18,332 bases of DNA from Hymenopellis radicata (GCA_015501595.1 JADNRX010000906.1:1-18332); one strand, 5' to 3'; positions 7,383 to 16,507 are shown, counted from the first letter of the stretch. Translations and numbers: made by a program. The notes: a model not told the origin generated them from the letters alone.

Positions 7383-8426
7383 ATGAAGGCGTCTTTCAAC
7401 GAGCTCTCCATTGACGTTCTCCGTCATCTGCTTGAAACCACCGCGCTCGACGATCGCAAGACGGCACTCACCTTGGTTTTGCTCTCTAAAGCCGTCCGAG
7501 AATGGTGCGTCTTTTCACAACGATGTCTGAGAGTGCCGCTCATCGTCATACAATGCTAGGATTGACCCCATCATCTACCGTCGTGCTGTCCTAACCATGG
7601 AGAACATCCTCCAATTCGAGCGCACCATCCGCGTGCGAAACGACGTCGCGTTTTTCGCAAGGAACGTCCGCGTCTTGTCTCTCGCCATTACGCGGTCGCC
7701 AGAGTATGCTCAAGCTGCTGCGCACATCCTCTCCATCTGTACCGGCATCAAATCCGTCGCCTGGCAGAGTTTTTCCGCCTCCTTCCCGCCAATGAACAGC
7801 ATTTCTCCCACGCACATTTGCATCGTCGAACCCTCAAGCGATGACATGGCTCTCCTGCCACCAAGCGTCACCCACCTCGCCCTTTCCGCCGAGACTTTCA
7901 AAGATGCGGAAACACTCACAGTGATGGGTACGCGCGCACCCAACCTCACGCACATCATGCTGTACGACCTAGACGTCGACTTTGATGGGCTCTTCCCCGC
8001 GCACTTCATTCACTACGTCCTATCCGAACTTGCATCTGATGTGAAGTATCTTATCGTGGTCTTCCCTCCCACGCCACGCGGCCTCACGTGGCCCTTTGCG
8101 CGCTTCATCTCGCAGCTCAAGGATGCGCGGTTCGTGCCCGTTTGTCTGGAGGCGAGGTATCATCGTGATGCCATTCCGGGTTTGGCGTGCTACGCCCACG
8201 ACCATAATGTCTTCGACGATTGGGGATACAGGCTGGCAAGGACGACGATGTGTGGACGTTTGCAGAGGAATTCGCAAGAGAGCGGGAGGCGTCTGGATTC
8301 CTGGATACTTTGTCTGACGATGGGCCCATCGGCGAACCGGGTGTCCCCACCGCAGACTTTTTCGACGGCTTTGCAGCGATGATGAACATGGGCCGTGATG
8401 TCAATAATGATGTTGATTCTCGATAG
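7383..8426 (+). pseudogene. F-box-like protein gene Y, copy 1, C-terminal frameshift
   Basis: Exon 1 is 7383-7504 and exon 2 starts at 7560. The intron 7505-7559 (GTGCGT...GCTAG) splits a Trp codon. The N-terminus has the F-box-like pattern of agaricomycete families: FNELSIDVLRHLLE, then DDRKTALTLVLLSKAVREW and IDPIIYRR. F-box proteins of this kind are thought to recruit substrates to SCF ubiquitin ligases, but nothing here identifies a target. The remainder is a leucine-rich alternation (NLTHIMLYDLDVDFDG). As it stands the frame ends at 8382, giving 314 aa. The other copy (15405-15975) shows that one G is missing near 8235 (GCTGGCAAG here, GCTGGGCAAG there). In the shifted frame the sequence reads DDDVWTFAEEFAREREASGF and ends at 8426 with an acidic tail. 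The rest of the frame is clean, so this is the least damaged gene in the window, and the single gap could also be an assembly error. Confidence 0.7.
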
Positions 8427-8650
8427 CGACAGGGATTGAATGTGCGTTATGAATCGAAGTGGAGCTTTAGGACGTAGCGGGTCCATTGCTGATGTCTCGT
8501 ACTTCGGAAGTCAGGATATTTCTGCTTCGCCTCGCTAGGGAACGTACAGTCATTAAGGCTGGTAGTATTGTGATTGGTCCTCTTTTGTACTTACCGTGTA
8601 TATTTAACAGAAATGTAATACGCCCTCCCGTGATGCCAATTGATTCCAAG
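8427..8650 (+). repeat. 3' flank of F-box Y shared with the second copy
   Basis: About 200 nt after the stop matches about 15995-16215. Shared anchors include GAATCGAA, GCTTTAGGACGT, GAAGTCAGGATATTTCT and CTCCTCTTTTGTACTTA. The duplication therefore included the 3' untranslated region and more, which means it was a genomic copy and not a retrocopy. Confidence 0.65.
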
Positions 8651-8792
8651 GAGAATAAGCTGCATCCAGTCGGCGGCGGGTCCTCGGCTGCCAAATTCCC
8701 GAGTCCGCTAGCGAAACTATAGTCATCTGGCGGCGATGCTAGCCCAACCCCATGTTTAGCGGTGCGACATCCTACTGGAGGAGATGGCTCCG

Positions 8793-8912
8793 TTAAGATA
8801 CTGTACCATTTCGACCGACCGTTCGAATATTTTTCTTTCGATTTATTGGATTTTTGGAGATTTGTCGGAATATTATGTAATGAACGGTCGGTCGAAATGG
8901 TACAGTACTTAA
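8793..8912 (+). mobile_element. MITE-like fold-back element
   Basis: Two 26-nt arms, 8799-8824 and 8882-8907, are perfect inverted complements (outer end TACTGTACCATTTCGACC). They enclose a 57-nt A+T-rich, non-coding interior. Both ends are flanked by TTAAG (8793-8797) and its complement CTTAA (8908-8912), with one extra A on the left. This fits a 120-bp miniature element that duplicated TA or TTAA on insertion, so a Tc1/mariner or piggyBac-like partner is possible. No transposase is present and no second copy is seen here. The near-perfect arms suggest a recent insertion compared with the surrounding decay. Confidence 0.75.
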
Positions 8913-9032
8913 AGCCCTGGACACATCTGTTCCGAAGACATAGGGTATCCTATGATGGGGTATAGTTATAACTTTCCGTATCGCATTATCATCATCGACT
9001 GAAACTATAAAGTTACAGGAGTGTTAGCCCCA

Positions 9033-9062
9033 ACTCATACTCATACTCATACTCATACTCAT
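9033..9062 (+). repeat. (ACTCAT)5 microsatellite
   Basis: Five exact tandem copies of ACTCAT. It lies in otherwise unassigned DNA about 120 bp beyond the fold-back element. Confidence 0.9.
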
Positions 9063-9674
9063 CTTTCCTTTTACGACCATCACTGTCTAGGTGTTCTCCT
9101 TCTCACGCCCCTCTTGCTATCGACTTTAGGCTCCCCCGCGCGTACGACATCTGCTGGGACGTCGAGGGTCGTGCAGCTCGTCAGCCAAATGGGTTCCGGT
9201 TGGACAAGACATATCCTGACACCGGCCTAGCGTGTTCCAGGGTGAACAAGGGAGCTTGCCCGCCTACTAAGAGCGCTCCTTTATCCTGCTGGCGACTTGT
9301 ATTCGTCTGCACAACGTATTTTCTCTCTCCCACACGGTTACTCGAATACTGGAGAGCCACGGCCACAGTAGAGAAGGATGTACAGCGTGTTTTACACATG
9401 TGCTCGGATATACGTACACTGACAGCTATCATTCTGTTTGGCGCCCATAGGGCATTGTTACCAGATGCGGACGATGGAAATTCTTATTCTAGTAGCTGGA
9501 GAGACCAGTATTTGCGGAACAAGGCCTGTACGAAGAGTGCTCCGGACCCCGGTGAAAGCGCCAGCCTCAGGCTCATGTTCGCCGTGGTAACAATGTACAG
9601 CAAAGCCGTCCGTTGTTCCTTACACCCGCTGCACTCATGGAGCCAAATCGGAGTACTCAACATGCCCTGACGCG

Positions 9675-9681
9675 TATATAA
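9675..9681 (+). promoter_or_regulatory. TATA-like box
   Basis: TATATAA within GCGTATATAAGG is a good TATA match in a region of mixed composition. It lies 245 bp upstream of the ATG at 9920 and about 620 bp upstream of the likelier F-box start at 10299, so the link to that gene is uncertain. Confidence 0.3.
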
Positions 9682-10298
9682 GGAGGTTCTTGTCTGTTTT
9701 TTATGATCCTCTTTCTAGCCACCATCCGACGTCACGTCAACCGCCCATTACTCGTCCTCGAGCAGGAAACACAGCGCGGGGGGGAGCAACAAAACTATCA
9801 GATCCACGTCTCTTTCCAGTTCACGACCTTCGAATGCAGCGTCCAGTTACCTCGGGAGTCCCATGGCTACTTAGTAGGACAAGGCTGACGAAATGCAGGA
9901 TAAAACACGGGTTACCTAAATGAAAGGCCGGAAGTGGAAGTACTACTCATCGTATACTACTATACCGTATAGCACCAAGAAAGCTCGTTGTCTTGTTGGG
10001 GGGTGTTTGTCCACGGCACGCTCTGACCAGAACCATCACGTGCAGAGTCTTTTTTCATCTTTCATTTGCCATCCTTGTCTTCCTCTGCCAGTTGCATTGT
10101 CGCTGGTCTTGCAAGTAGGCGCAGATATCATTTACTACCACGAGACAGTTATCCTCTTTGTACGTCACTTCTCAAACTGCCTCCTCATCGCGCTGATAGA
10201 TCCCTCTTCCATTGCTCCACAGAAAATAAATTCCTTTGTATCTCGCGTCATTCTAGACCTGCCTACTTCCTCCGACTTGCCGACGGACTTGACCCAGC

Positions 10299-11841
10299 AT
10301 GTCGAACGTATCCGGCTTCTGCCAGAACTGCGTCTCACTTCTCATCCCTACGAATCCTCTCATTCGGCCCGTGCAGCTGAATTGTTATGCTGCAACGACC
10401 CTCCACTTCTTTCTGAGCTTGCAGTCTTCAAGTACGATGTCGCAGAATGGGAATCAATCGTCGCTCAGCTACAACGGAAGATATCCCAAGTGCAAGCGCT
10501 CCTCGACCCGCTGGTCGCAGCACGCATGAACGCTGAAGCACACCTTAAAGACACCAAATCCCTTATTCGTCCTATATGCCATCTGCCGAATGAAATATTG
10601 ATGCAGATATTCCACTTGTGCATTCCCCTGTTCCCCGCCGCCAACACCCTCGATTCGACCACGGTTCCGTGGACACTGACTCACGTCTGCCAGCGGTGGA
10701 GAAACCTAGCACGTTCGTTGTCGAGTCTGTGGTCCTGCGCGAAAGTAGATTTGGCGCGCCATCGCGCCAGTTCCGTATCCAAAGTGAAGATGTTCCTGGA
10801 CTTGTCTAAAGATGACCCAATTTCTGTATACATCACTTCCCAGGACGCGCTAGAAGGTCTACGAGGTAGCGAGCATCGTTGGAAAGTCTTGCGATCTGCT
10901 CTTGGTAAAGACGACTACCGCAGGCTGGAAGGGACCTCCTTTCCCACCCTCGAGACCCTAGACCATTTGCGCATTCTCGCTGCTGCCGGACCGCCTGTTG
11001 ACGTATTCAACGCGCGTACAGCCCCAAATCTTCGCACGCTTATAGCAAGCTACACTGTTCTGCACCACCTCGAACTTCCATGGACGCAGTTGATGAACCT
11101 AACACTTCGGGGCAAATTTCAAACTCCACTCATACCTTTCATACAGCGCATGACGGGGTTGGAACGTGTCAAGCTGCTCGTTTCGTCGGTGGAGTTCAGT
11201 GTTCCCATCATGCTTCCCCGCGTCTCATACCTTTCCTCACCGAGCCTAGCCATGCTCCAACAGGCTGCTTAAAGAACCTACTTGAACACATGGTACTTCC
11301 CATGTTATCGAACCTGGATCTCTCGTTCGAGCAGCCAAGTCCAGAGGCCCCCGAGACACCTATTATCCAACTACGCTTGATTCCACCTTCCATCTCACGA
11401 CATTACACATAGATGTCGAAATGTCTATTCCTCCGACGAATGCAGAGCTCCTCCTCAATTTCCTTTCCTTGACGCCTCACGTGAAGGAGTTCAGAATCAC
11501 AAATTCATACCTGACAGAATCCTTTGTTCTGGCATGACGTGCGTTGCTGGGAAAGCATGCCGCCTACCAAGACTGACTAGTTTGGATATTGGATGGAACG
11601 GTGTTCTAGAGAACCCACCTTGGGTTGACGGGAGCCCGACGGAGGCCATACGTAGAATGATTGAATCGCGTATGGCGCGCAGCGGCGATATGAATGCATG
11701 TCACTCCCCTGTCGCCGTCCTGCAGGAGGTGTACGTGCCGCGTCGGATGTATCGCGACGAGGTGATATGGTCCTCTGAACGATGGACCGCCATCCGCTCT
11801 GCGATGAAGATATTTTGCGTTGTAGATCCTTACGATATATA
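10299..11841 (+). pseudogene. F-box protein gene Z, broken by several frameshifts
   Basis: The family is clear: an agaricomycete F-box protein with a leucine-heptad segment (LQRKISQVQALLDPL) followed by the F-box (ICHLPNEILMQIFHLC, then LTHVCQRWRNLARSLSSLWS at about 10675-10730) and a leucine-rich-repeat-like C-terminus. The likely start is ATG 10299 (MSNVSGFCQNC), an N-terminus typical of such proteins. That frame must shift near 10340 to join SSHSARAAELL. The long frame then runs to a stop at 11272. Homology-like sequence continues in the next frame (LLEHMVLPMLSNLDLSFE, to about 11372), then another (LTTLHIDVEM to SYLTESFVLA, 11379-11536), then a last one from 11534 to 11841 (LPRLTSLDIGW to DPYDI). 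None of the four breaks has usable splice sites around it. Each step moves the frame the same way, as single-base deletions would. I judge it a pseudogene, with systematic base-call loss as the alternative. Confidence 0.7.
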
Positions 11842-12516
11842 GATTGAACGCACCGTCATTGCCTCATAATCTGTATTTTGCTCCGAGTGTACTTAGCAAA
11901 ATATAATAAACCAATTGCACATTATACCATCTTCGAATGCTCCAGATTCGACCACTGTCATGACGGTTGAGGAATAAAGCCAGGGCGAATACACCAGTCT
12001 GAGTCTCAAGTACTCCCCAGTGAAGTACAGACATTACCTTCAACGTAACGTTCGTCTATTCTGAGTCTACAGGAGCTGCCTTTACGATACTGTTCTACAG
12101 CAGTGAACATGCGCCTCTTGTCAACAACGCGTCTCTGAATTCGCATCATTCACAACGTTCCTGGTGTTTCCTCCGGTGGATTGGTACAGGACACATTAGC
12201 CGCCGAGTTTGAACGCTTGCACCAGAAAGCACGACCTGGAAAGTGAAATTCTGCACGGGACGTCATCCTCTAGAGCTAGAGCTGTAGGTATTGGCCAGTG
12301 TCGTGGTTCAACTCCGATGGGCGCTTCCCTCCCCCCCACACGCTTTTTCCTGGGCGACTCCATAATGAGTCGACGATGATTCATTCCTGGAATAAGGGTA
12401 CATGCTAATCGTTCCCTGCAGCTTCCCCGTTTTCAGATATGACAAGCGCCCAGTATGTTGAACTGTAAAGGAGATCACCACGTCGAATTTCGCATATATG
12501 CAAACACGAAAGTAGT
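11842..12516 (+). other. Intergenic, no gene seen
   Basis: No coding or RNA feature is supported between the convergent F-box Z and kinase relics. AATATAATAAACC near 11899-11911 could serve as a 3'-end signal for F-box Z. A lone B-box-like GGTTCAACTCC at about 12305-12315 has no flanking stem and no partner A box. Confidence 0.4.
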
Positions 12517-13625
12517 TTACGATTTCGGTACCAGATGTAAGGGTATATGAAAGGTCCACTCCAATAGTTCTTTCGAGCGTTCGGAATCCATGGCTGCTTC
12601 CGACGCTCTCATCTCGTCCAATGCTTCCGCTGCTGATGGGCGCATAAAGACATCTTCGGCAGTCATTCTCTCGAGGAGCGACTGAAAGTCATCTAAACCA
12701 ATATAATACTGCTGTTGTCAGAAATAAGGGAGATTACGGGTGTGCAGATGACTTACGCAGCACGCAGATTATAGATATCGAGTGGGAACGGGTTGATCAT
12801 TTCCTGTACCTCCGATGTTTGATTGATCTCGGGGGCACACTTCCTCTGCGACTTGACGTTGGGTTCAACTTCTATCGTCGCGCTGGCACGACCGGCCGGG
12901 AAACCAAAGGGAACCTTCGAAGTCAATAAGGCAGTACTCTGCATGCGGTACTTCACATATTGGAAGATGACGAGTGGTTGAAAAGCATCAGGACCGCGGA
13001 GGGATGCAAAATGGTAACCGCCAGGACAGACATCAGTGGGATCCATCATGACCAGGTCGCTGCAAGCATAAGTGTGGGTATGACAGACACTAAAGGTCAT
13101 ATTTTGAGACGAACCCATGAGTGATATTGAGGCTAGTATGCATAAACGCGACCGCCTGTAAGACAACATGAGGCGTGACGCATTAGGCCCGGATAGGACG
13201 AACCTCTAAAACGCTCCGCATACTAAAATGCGCAACCTCGGAGCGACAATGAAATTCCAGGAACTTTGACGACCTCGATGAGGGGTAATTGTGCCATTGT
13301 CGTCGGATGCAAACCTAGAGTCACAGAGAAACTTCAGCATTTGAATGTCTGCGCTGTTGCAAGAGGTCCTCTTGAAAACGACAGGGAGACCGTCGCTGAC
13401 ACGCGTGGCATACATGCCAACCTTAGTATGCTTCTGAAACAAAAGTAGGTAAACATTGAAGAAAAGAGAGAAGGGAGGACACTCGTATGAATCCTCATAG
13501 TCCCATGGATCGCGAATGCGCATCAGGTAAATGCCAAGACGGCGTCCAATTTGGGTCGTATCGCGGTCGAAGCAGATCCCCCCTTGGGAGAAGGTAAGGT
13601 TGGTGACGGACCCAGAAGAGCTCAT
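12517..13625 (-). pseudogene. Decayed fungal protein kinase domain gene
   Basis: The gene reads right to left. Introns with fair signals are 13434-13482, 13156-13203, 13060-13114 and about 12712-12756. The pieces match the order of an agaricomycete kinase family. N-terminal RRLGIYLMRIRDPWDYEDSY comes first, then ATRVSDGLPVVFKRTS with the ATP-site lysine after VF, then RFASDDN followed in another frame by PLIEVVKVPG. Next come EVAHFSMRSVLEAVAFMH, the catalytic-loop region joined as ITHGD-LVMMD, IDFEGSLWF in a shifted frame (about 12913-12936), CAPEINQTSE, and the C-lobe YYIGLDDFQSLLERM with MRPSAAEALDEMR. Family members usually have HRD plus a following Asn, and DFG. Here the loop reads HGD with the Asn segment missing, and DFG reads DFE. 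At least three frame breaks and a lost segment after VPG make it a pseudogene. The family assignment rests on remembered motif order, not a search. Confidence 0.65.
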
Positions 13626-13639
13626 AAGAATCTCTATTC

Positions 13640-14500
13640 TCGACGCCCATGGTGGTGGCTGTGGGCTAGTCGGGAATAAATTAGCGAGTATGATTGTGGT
13701 TCGTGCTCAACCTAGAATTGGCATGACAGAGTGACCTTCACGTCACAGGCAATCCGGGTTCTCACAGTGGGGACATTCGACATCAGGCTTCCCATGCCAG
13801 CGCCTATGATGATCATTATGCACGGCTTATTTGTTTCTGAAGAATACACACTTTCGGTCCGAGGAGCTCGTGAACGGTATACCTCAACAGCGGGCTTCGA
13901 CATCGTTCAAGCTCTTCGGATAGAAGCCCAGGAACTCGCCGGTCGTATAGTCAATCACCCACGAGAGCGAAGACCTGTCGAAAGGTCTCAACTGCACCCG
14001 ATGAAGGGTGTTACTACGACTACCGCTGGTAGAGATTGGATTGTCGTAGTTACATTTTGTCCTGGGGCTATGAATAAATAACAGTCACGAAAAATGGCGG
14101 CTAGGAAAGCTTGCCTGTCAACGCATTTGATTCTCCAGCACCCCTGAAGATATTTGCACGGCACCGGCAATGTGTCGAACAAACGCTGAAATGCTGCGGG
14201 GGTGTAGCGTTATAGGGAGTACACGAACTCGATGACACGCCACCGTATCTAGAATTACTCGCCCACTCAATGTACTGACACTCCTGCATTATCATGGCCT
14301 ACAACAAGAGTTAACCAAGAATTGAAAGTGAACGGGGACAAACTCACGTAGCCCACTGGACAATGGCAAACGATATCAAATTCCTACCAAGACGAACAGC
14401 TTATAGGTACTTTGATTCTGGAGGAGAACTCACACAAAACGCTGCGATAGAGCGGAGTGTATGGCTTCACGAGGGCGTGCATTGACAGCTGAAGCGTGAG
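13640..14500 (-). other. Unrecognised exon-like pieces upstream of the kinase relic
   Basis: On the minus strand there are short open pieces separated by intron-like GTGAG...TAG segments. MHALVKPYTPLYRSVL (about 14481-14434) is followed by a GTGAG donor. EFDIVCHCPVGY (about 14385-14350) is followed by GTGAGT...TTGTAG (about 14349-14301). AMIMQECQYIEWASNSRYGG continues from 14300. Further left, WVIDYTTGEFLGFYPKSLND (about 13960-13900) also looks coding, in another frame. I cannot name a family. The pieces could be 5' exons of the kinase gene, a separate broken gene, or chance. Confidence 0.3.
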
Positions 14501-14579
14501 AAAATCACGAAAAGACCTGCCCTAAATGAGCCAGGAAAGGGAATCGTCTAAGCGCCTCCATCTTACTGTCTTTCCCATC

Positions 14580-15405
14580 ATGAGTGCCGGCGTCGCCGTC
14601 TCTTATCCATCCCTGCCGCCATCGACGACGACCTCATCACCGCCGCTGCTCCGATGTCTTTTATGGCGCTTCCCTACCCACGCCGGCGCGGAAGAGCGAG
14701 TGCCTCAAAAAGTCGGCTATGCCAAAGCCAAAGCCCAAGAAACGCAAGCGCACGACGTCCAATGCCGGGTCCAATGGAGAGAAGCGCCTAAAGATGGACG
14801 AAAAGAAGGCTGTGAGTTTTTGTTGCCTCCCCTACGTTTGCTTGCTCACCGCTGTATAGAGACTGTTATGAACGCAAAGACACGCGCGATGCGGCAATGA
14901 AACGATGGCAGCACCACCATCGACATCTCCTCGCGCCTTTATTGCCCTCTACAATGCAGTATTCGGGTGCCTTGGGCGCACCGCAGGAATTGCAGGAGCT
15001 GGTTGAGGAGCCTAGTCTCATCAAGGGCAGGGAGATGAAGGGTTATCAGGTGCGTTTTATTCTACTGTCTAGCTTCTCGCTGACCGTAACATTCAGCTCC
15101 GTGGCTTCTCATTCCTGCGCATAGGATTGGTCTCGGAAAAACCTTGCAAGTAAGCGCTTTCCTTCATCGCCGCTCACCGAGCTTAACTTTTTGAATAGAC
15201 GCTATCTCTATTTGCCTATGTTCAAGAACACTCTACGACACCCCTCGACGCGCCTGGTCTTGACATTTACCCTCTATCCGTCCTGTCGTCTTGGGAATCG
15301 GTATGTCTTCTCGGTACCGACCTCCTTGCATCTTCTTACACTTTAACAGGAGGCGGCTCATTGGTTTCCCTCATTTCGTGCCCTCCGTTTCCACGGTGCC
15401 GCCGC
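14580..15405 (+). pseudogene. Truncated SNF2-family ATPase (5' fragment)
   Basis: Exons and four short introns (14812-14859, 15050-15096, 15150-15198, 15301-15349) are visible. A Lys/Arg-rich basic stretch (PKPKPKKRKR) comes first, then YERKDTRDAAMKRWQHHHRH, then EEPSLIKGREMKGYQLRGFS. That last motif is the usual entry to the first RecA-like lobe of SNF2 chromatin-remodelling ATPases. Motif I follows as IGLGKTLQTLSLFAYVQEH, then PLSVLSSWESEAAHWFPSFR with ALRFHGAA, the motif Ia region. Between FSFL and GLGKT about 15 residues normally present (ending GDEM) are missing, and the frame is broken there. Everything after FHGAA (motif II DEAH onward) is absent. Instead the sequence passes at about 15405 into a fragment of F-box gene Y. 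Kept introns show a DNA-level copy. The exact start is unclear because the first 120 nt are open in all frames. Confidence 0.75.
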
Positions 15406-15975
15406 ACATCGTCCGTCGAACCCTCAAGTCATGACTTGGCTTGCCTGCCACCCACCGTCGCCCACCAATCTCTGCCGAGACTTTCAATGATGTCGAAACA
15501 CTCGGAGTGATGGGTTCGCACGCATCTAACCTCACGCACATCATGCTCCACGATCTGAACGTCGACTTTGACGGGCATTTCCCCGCGCATTACATCCATA
15601 CCTCCTATCTAGTCTTCCATCACCTGTCAAGATTGTGTCTTCCCTCTAACACCACGCGGCGGCACCCACCCTTCGTGCGCTTTGTCTCTTCCGCGGTTCA
15701 TGCCCGTTTGTCTGGAGGCTAGGTATCATACTGATGCATTCCGGGTTTGGTGTATACGTGCACGACCATGATGTCGCCGACGATTGGGGATACCGGCTGG
15801 GCAAGAACGACGACGTGTAGACATTTGCAGAGGAATTCGTCCGCGAGCGGGAGGCGTCTGGATTCCTGGATACGTTGCCTGACCATGGGCCCATCGGCAA
15901 ACCGGGTATCCCCACCAGAGCCTCCTTTTAGCGACGATGAGCATGGGAGGACAGATGGACGGTTACGGTGTTTCT
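15405..15975 (+). pseudogene. F-box-like gene Y, copy 2 (5'-truncated, decayed)
   Basis: This matches 7813-8426. Common stretches include CGTCGAACCCTCAAG, SAETFNDVETLGVMGSHASN against SAETFKDAETLTVMGTRAPN, and NLTHIMLHDLNVDFDG. The F-box itself, exon 1 and the intron are missing because the copy begins inside exon 2 at the SNF2 junction. Internal deletions remove parts corresponding to about 8020-8150. In the C-terminal region this copy keeps the GGGCAAG that copy 1 has lost, but the conserved Trp of VWTFAEEF is a TAG stop (15818-15820). It is non-coding today but useful for reading the ancestral frame of copy 1. Confidence 0.8.
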
Positions 15976-15994
15976 TCGAGCAGCAGTGATTTTG

Positions 15995-16250
15995 ATGGCG
16001 CTAGGGTTTGAAAGTGCATTGTGAATCGAAATGGCGCTTTAGGACGTGGCGGACCCGTAGCTGACGAGGAATAGCGTCCCGTACTTCCGAAGTCAGGATA
16101 TTTCTTCTCCGCCTCGCCATGGACAGTACGGTATTAAGGTAGTATTGTTGTTGCTCCTCTTTTGTACTTATCGCGCATTGTCAGCAGAAATATAATAGTT
16201 GATGATGCTATGCCAATATCGGTTTGTTCTCATTGTAAGGTAGAACAATC
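15995..16250 (+). repeat. 3' flank of F-box Y, second copy
   Basis: This aligns with 8427-8650 to about 16215. Beyond that the two loci diverge: copy 1 continues into unassigned DNA and the MITE, whereas here the hairpin-repeat block starts within about 80 nt. Confidence 0.65.
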
Positions 16251-16322
16251 ATTGTCTCAACAGTTTGATACGTGCGGGGAAGTCGCTTCGGACGAGGCCC
16301 TCCACGGCTTCAGTCCCGAACA

Positions 16323-16356
16323 CATCTCTCGTAGTTCACCTGGCTATGTCGAGACG
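16323..16356 (+). repeat. Class A hairpin (A13)
   Basis: CATCTC and GAGACG differ from perfect pairing by one A-C mismatch. The interior TAGTTCACCTGGCTA has the D-arm-like shape. It is preceded by CCACGGCTTCAGTCCCG, the linker seen at 2245 and 5465. Confidence 0.6.
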
Positions 16357-16471
16357 TCTTCTGAAGCTGTCGTACGCAGTAATTGTTTTTTCTTTGGCAG
16401 CTTGCTAGCCTCTTACCGTTTGATCATGGCCAAAGCCGTTGTGTTTGTATTCCAAGCATTTCTGTCCTTGA

Positions 16472-16507
16472 CGTCTCCAAGATAGCTCAACTGGCTATAT
16501 CGAGATG
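16472..16507 (+). repeat. Class A hairpin (A14)
   Basis: CGTCTC (16472-16477) with GAGATG (16502-16507), one G-U. The interior TAGCTCAACTGGCTA has the inner TAGC/GCTA stem. Confidence 0.65.

Larger units (their letters stand above)
8913..10298 (+). other. Gene-poor stretch between MITE and F-box Z
   Basis: I see no recognisable gene. The longest open frame is 9200-9670 (156 aa), Cys- and Ser-containing, with no motif and no homologous look. It may be chance. The frame starting at 9920 opens into F-box Z, but its first 125 residues are unlike that family and read as untranslated leader. Confidence 0.35.

Noticed and set aside
9200..9670. 156-codon open reading frame as a gene
   Set aside because: It has no recognisable motif and no conserved partner, and its composition is like the surrounding non-coding DNA. 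Kept only as a note in the stretch description.
9017..9780. Solo LTR starting at TGTTAG with a TATA box near 9675
   Set aside because: I could not find a matching CA terminus, a target-site duplication, a primer-binding site or a second copy in the window.
9920..10298. N-terminal 126 residues of the 450-codon frame as part of F-box Z
   Set aside because: They do not look like the family. The family-like N-terminus (MSNVSGFCQNC) begins at 10299 in another frame, so the upstream part is probably untranslated.
10299..11841. Programmed frameshifting as the explanation for the F-box Z breaks
   Set aside because: Four events in one gene, without slippery heptamers at the break points I examined, make decay or base-call loss far more likely.
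12250..12325. tRNA gene suggested by a B-box-like GGTTCAACTCC
   Set aside because: The flanking bases do not form a T stem beyond two or three pairs, and no A box or acceptor stem is found upstream.
13731..14081. 116-codon plus-strand ORF
   Set aside because: It lies opposite minus-strand exon-like sequence, has no motif, and is best explained as a shadow frame.
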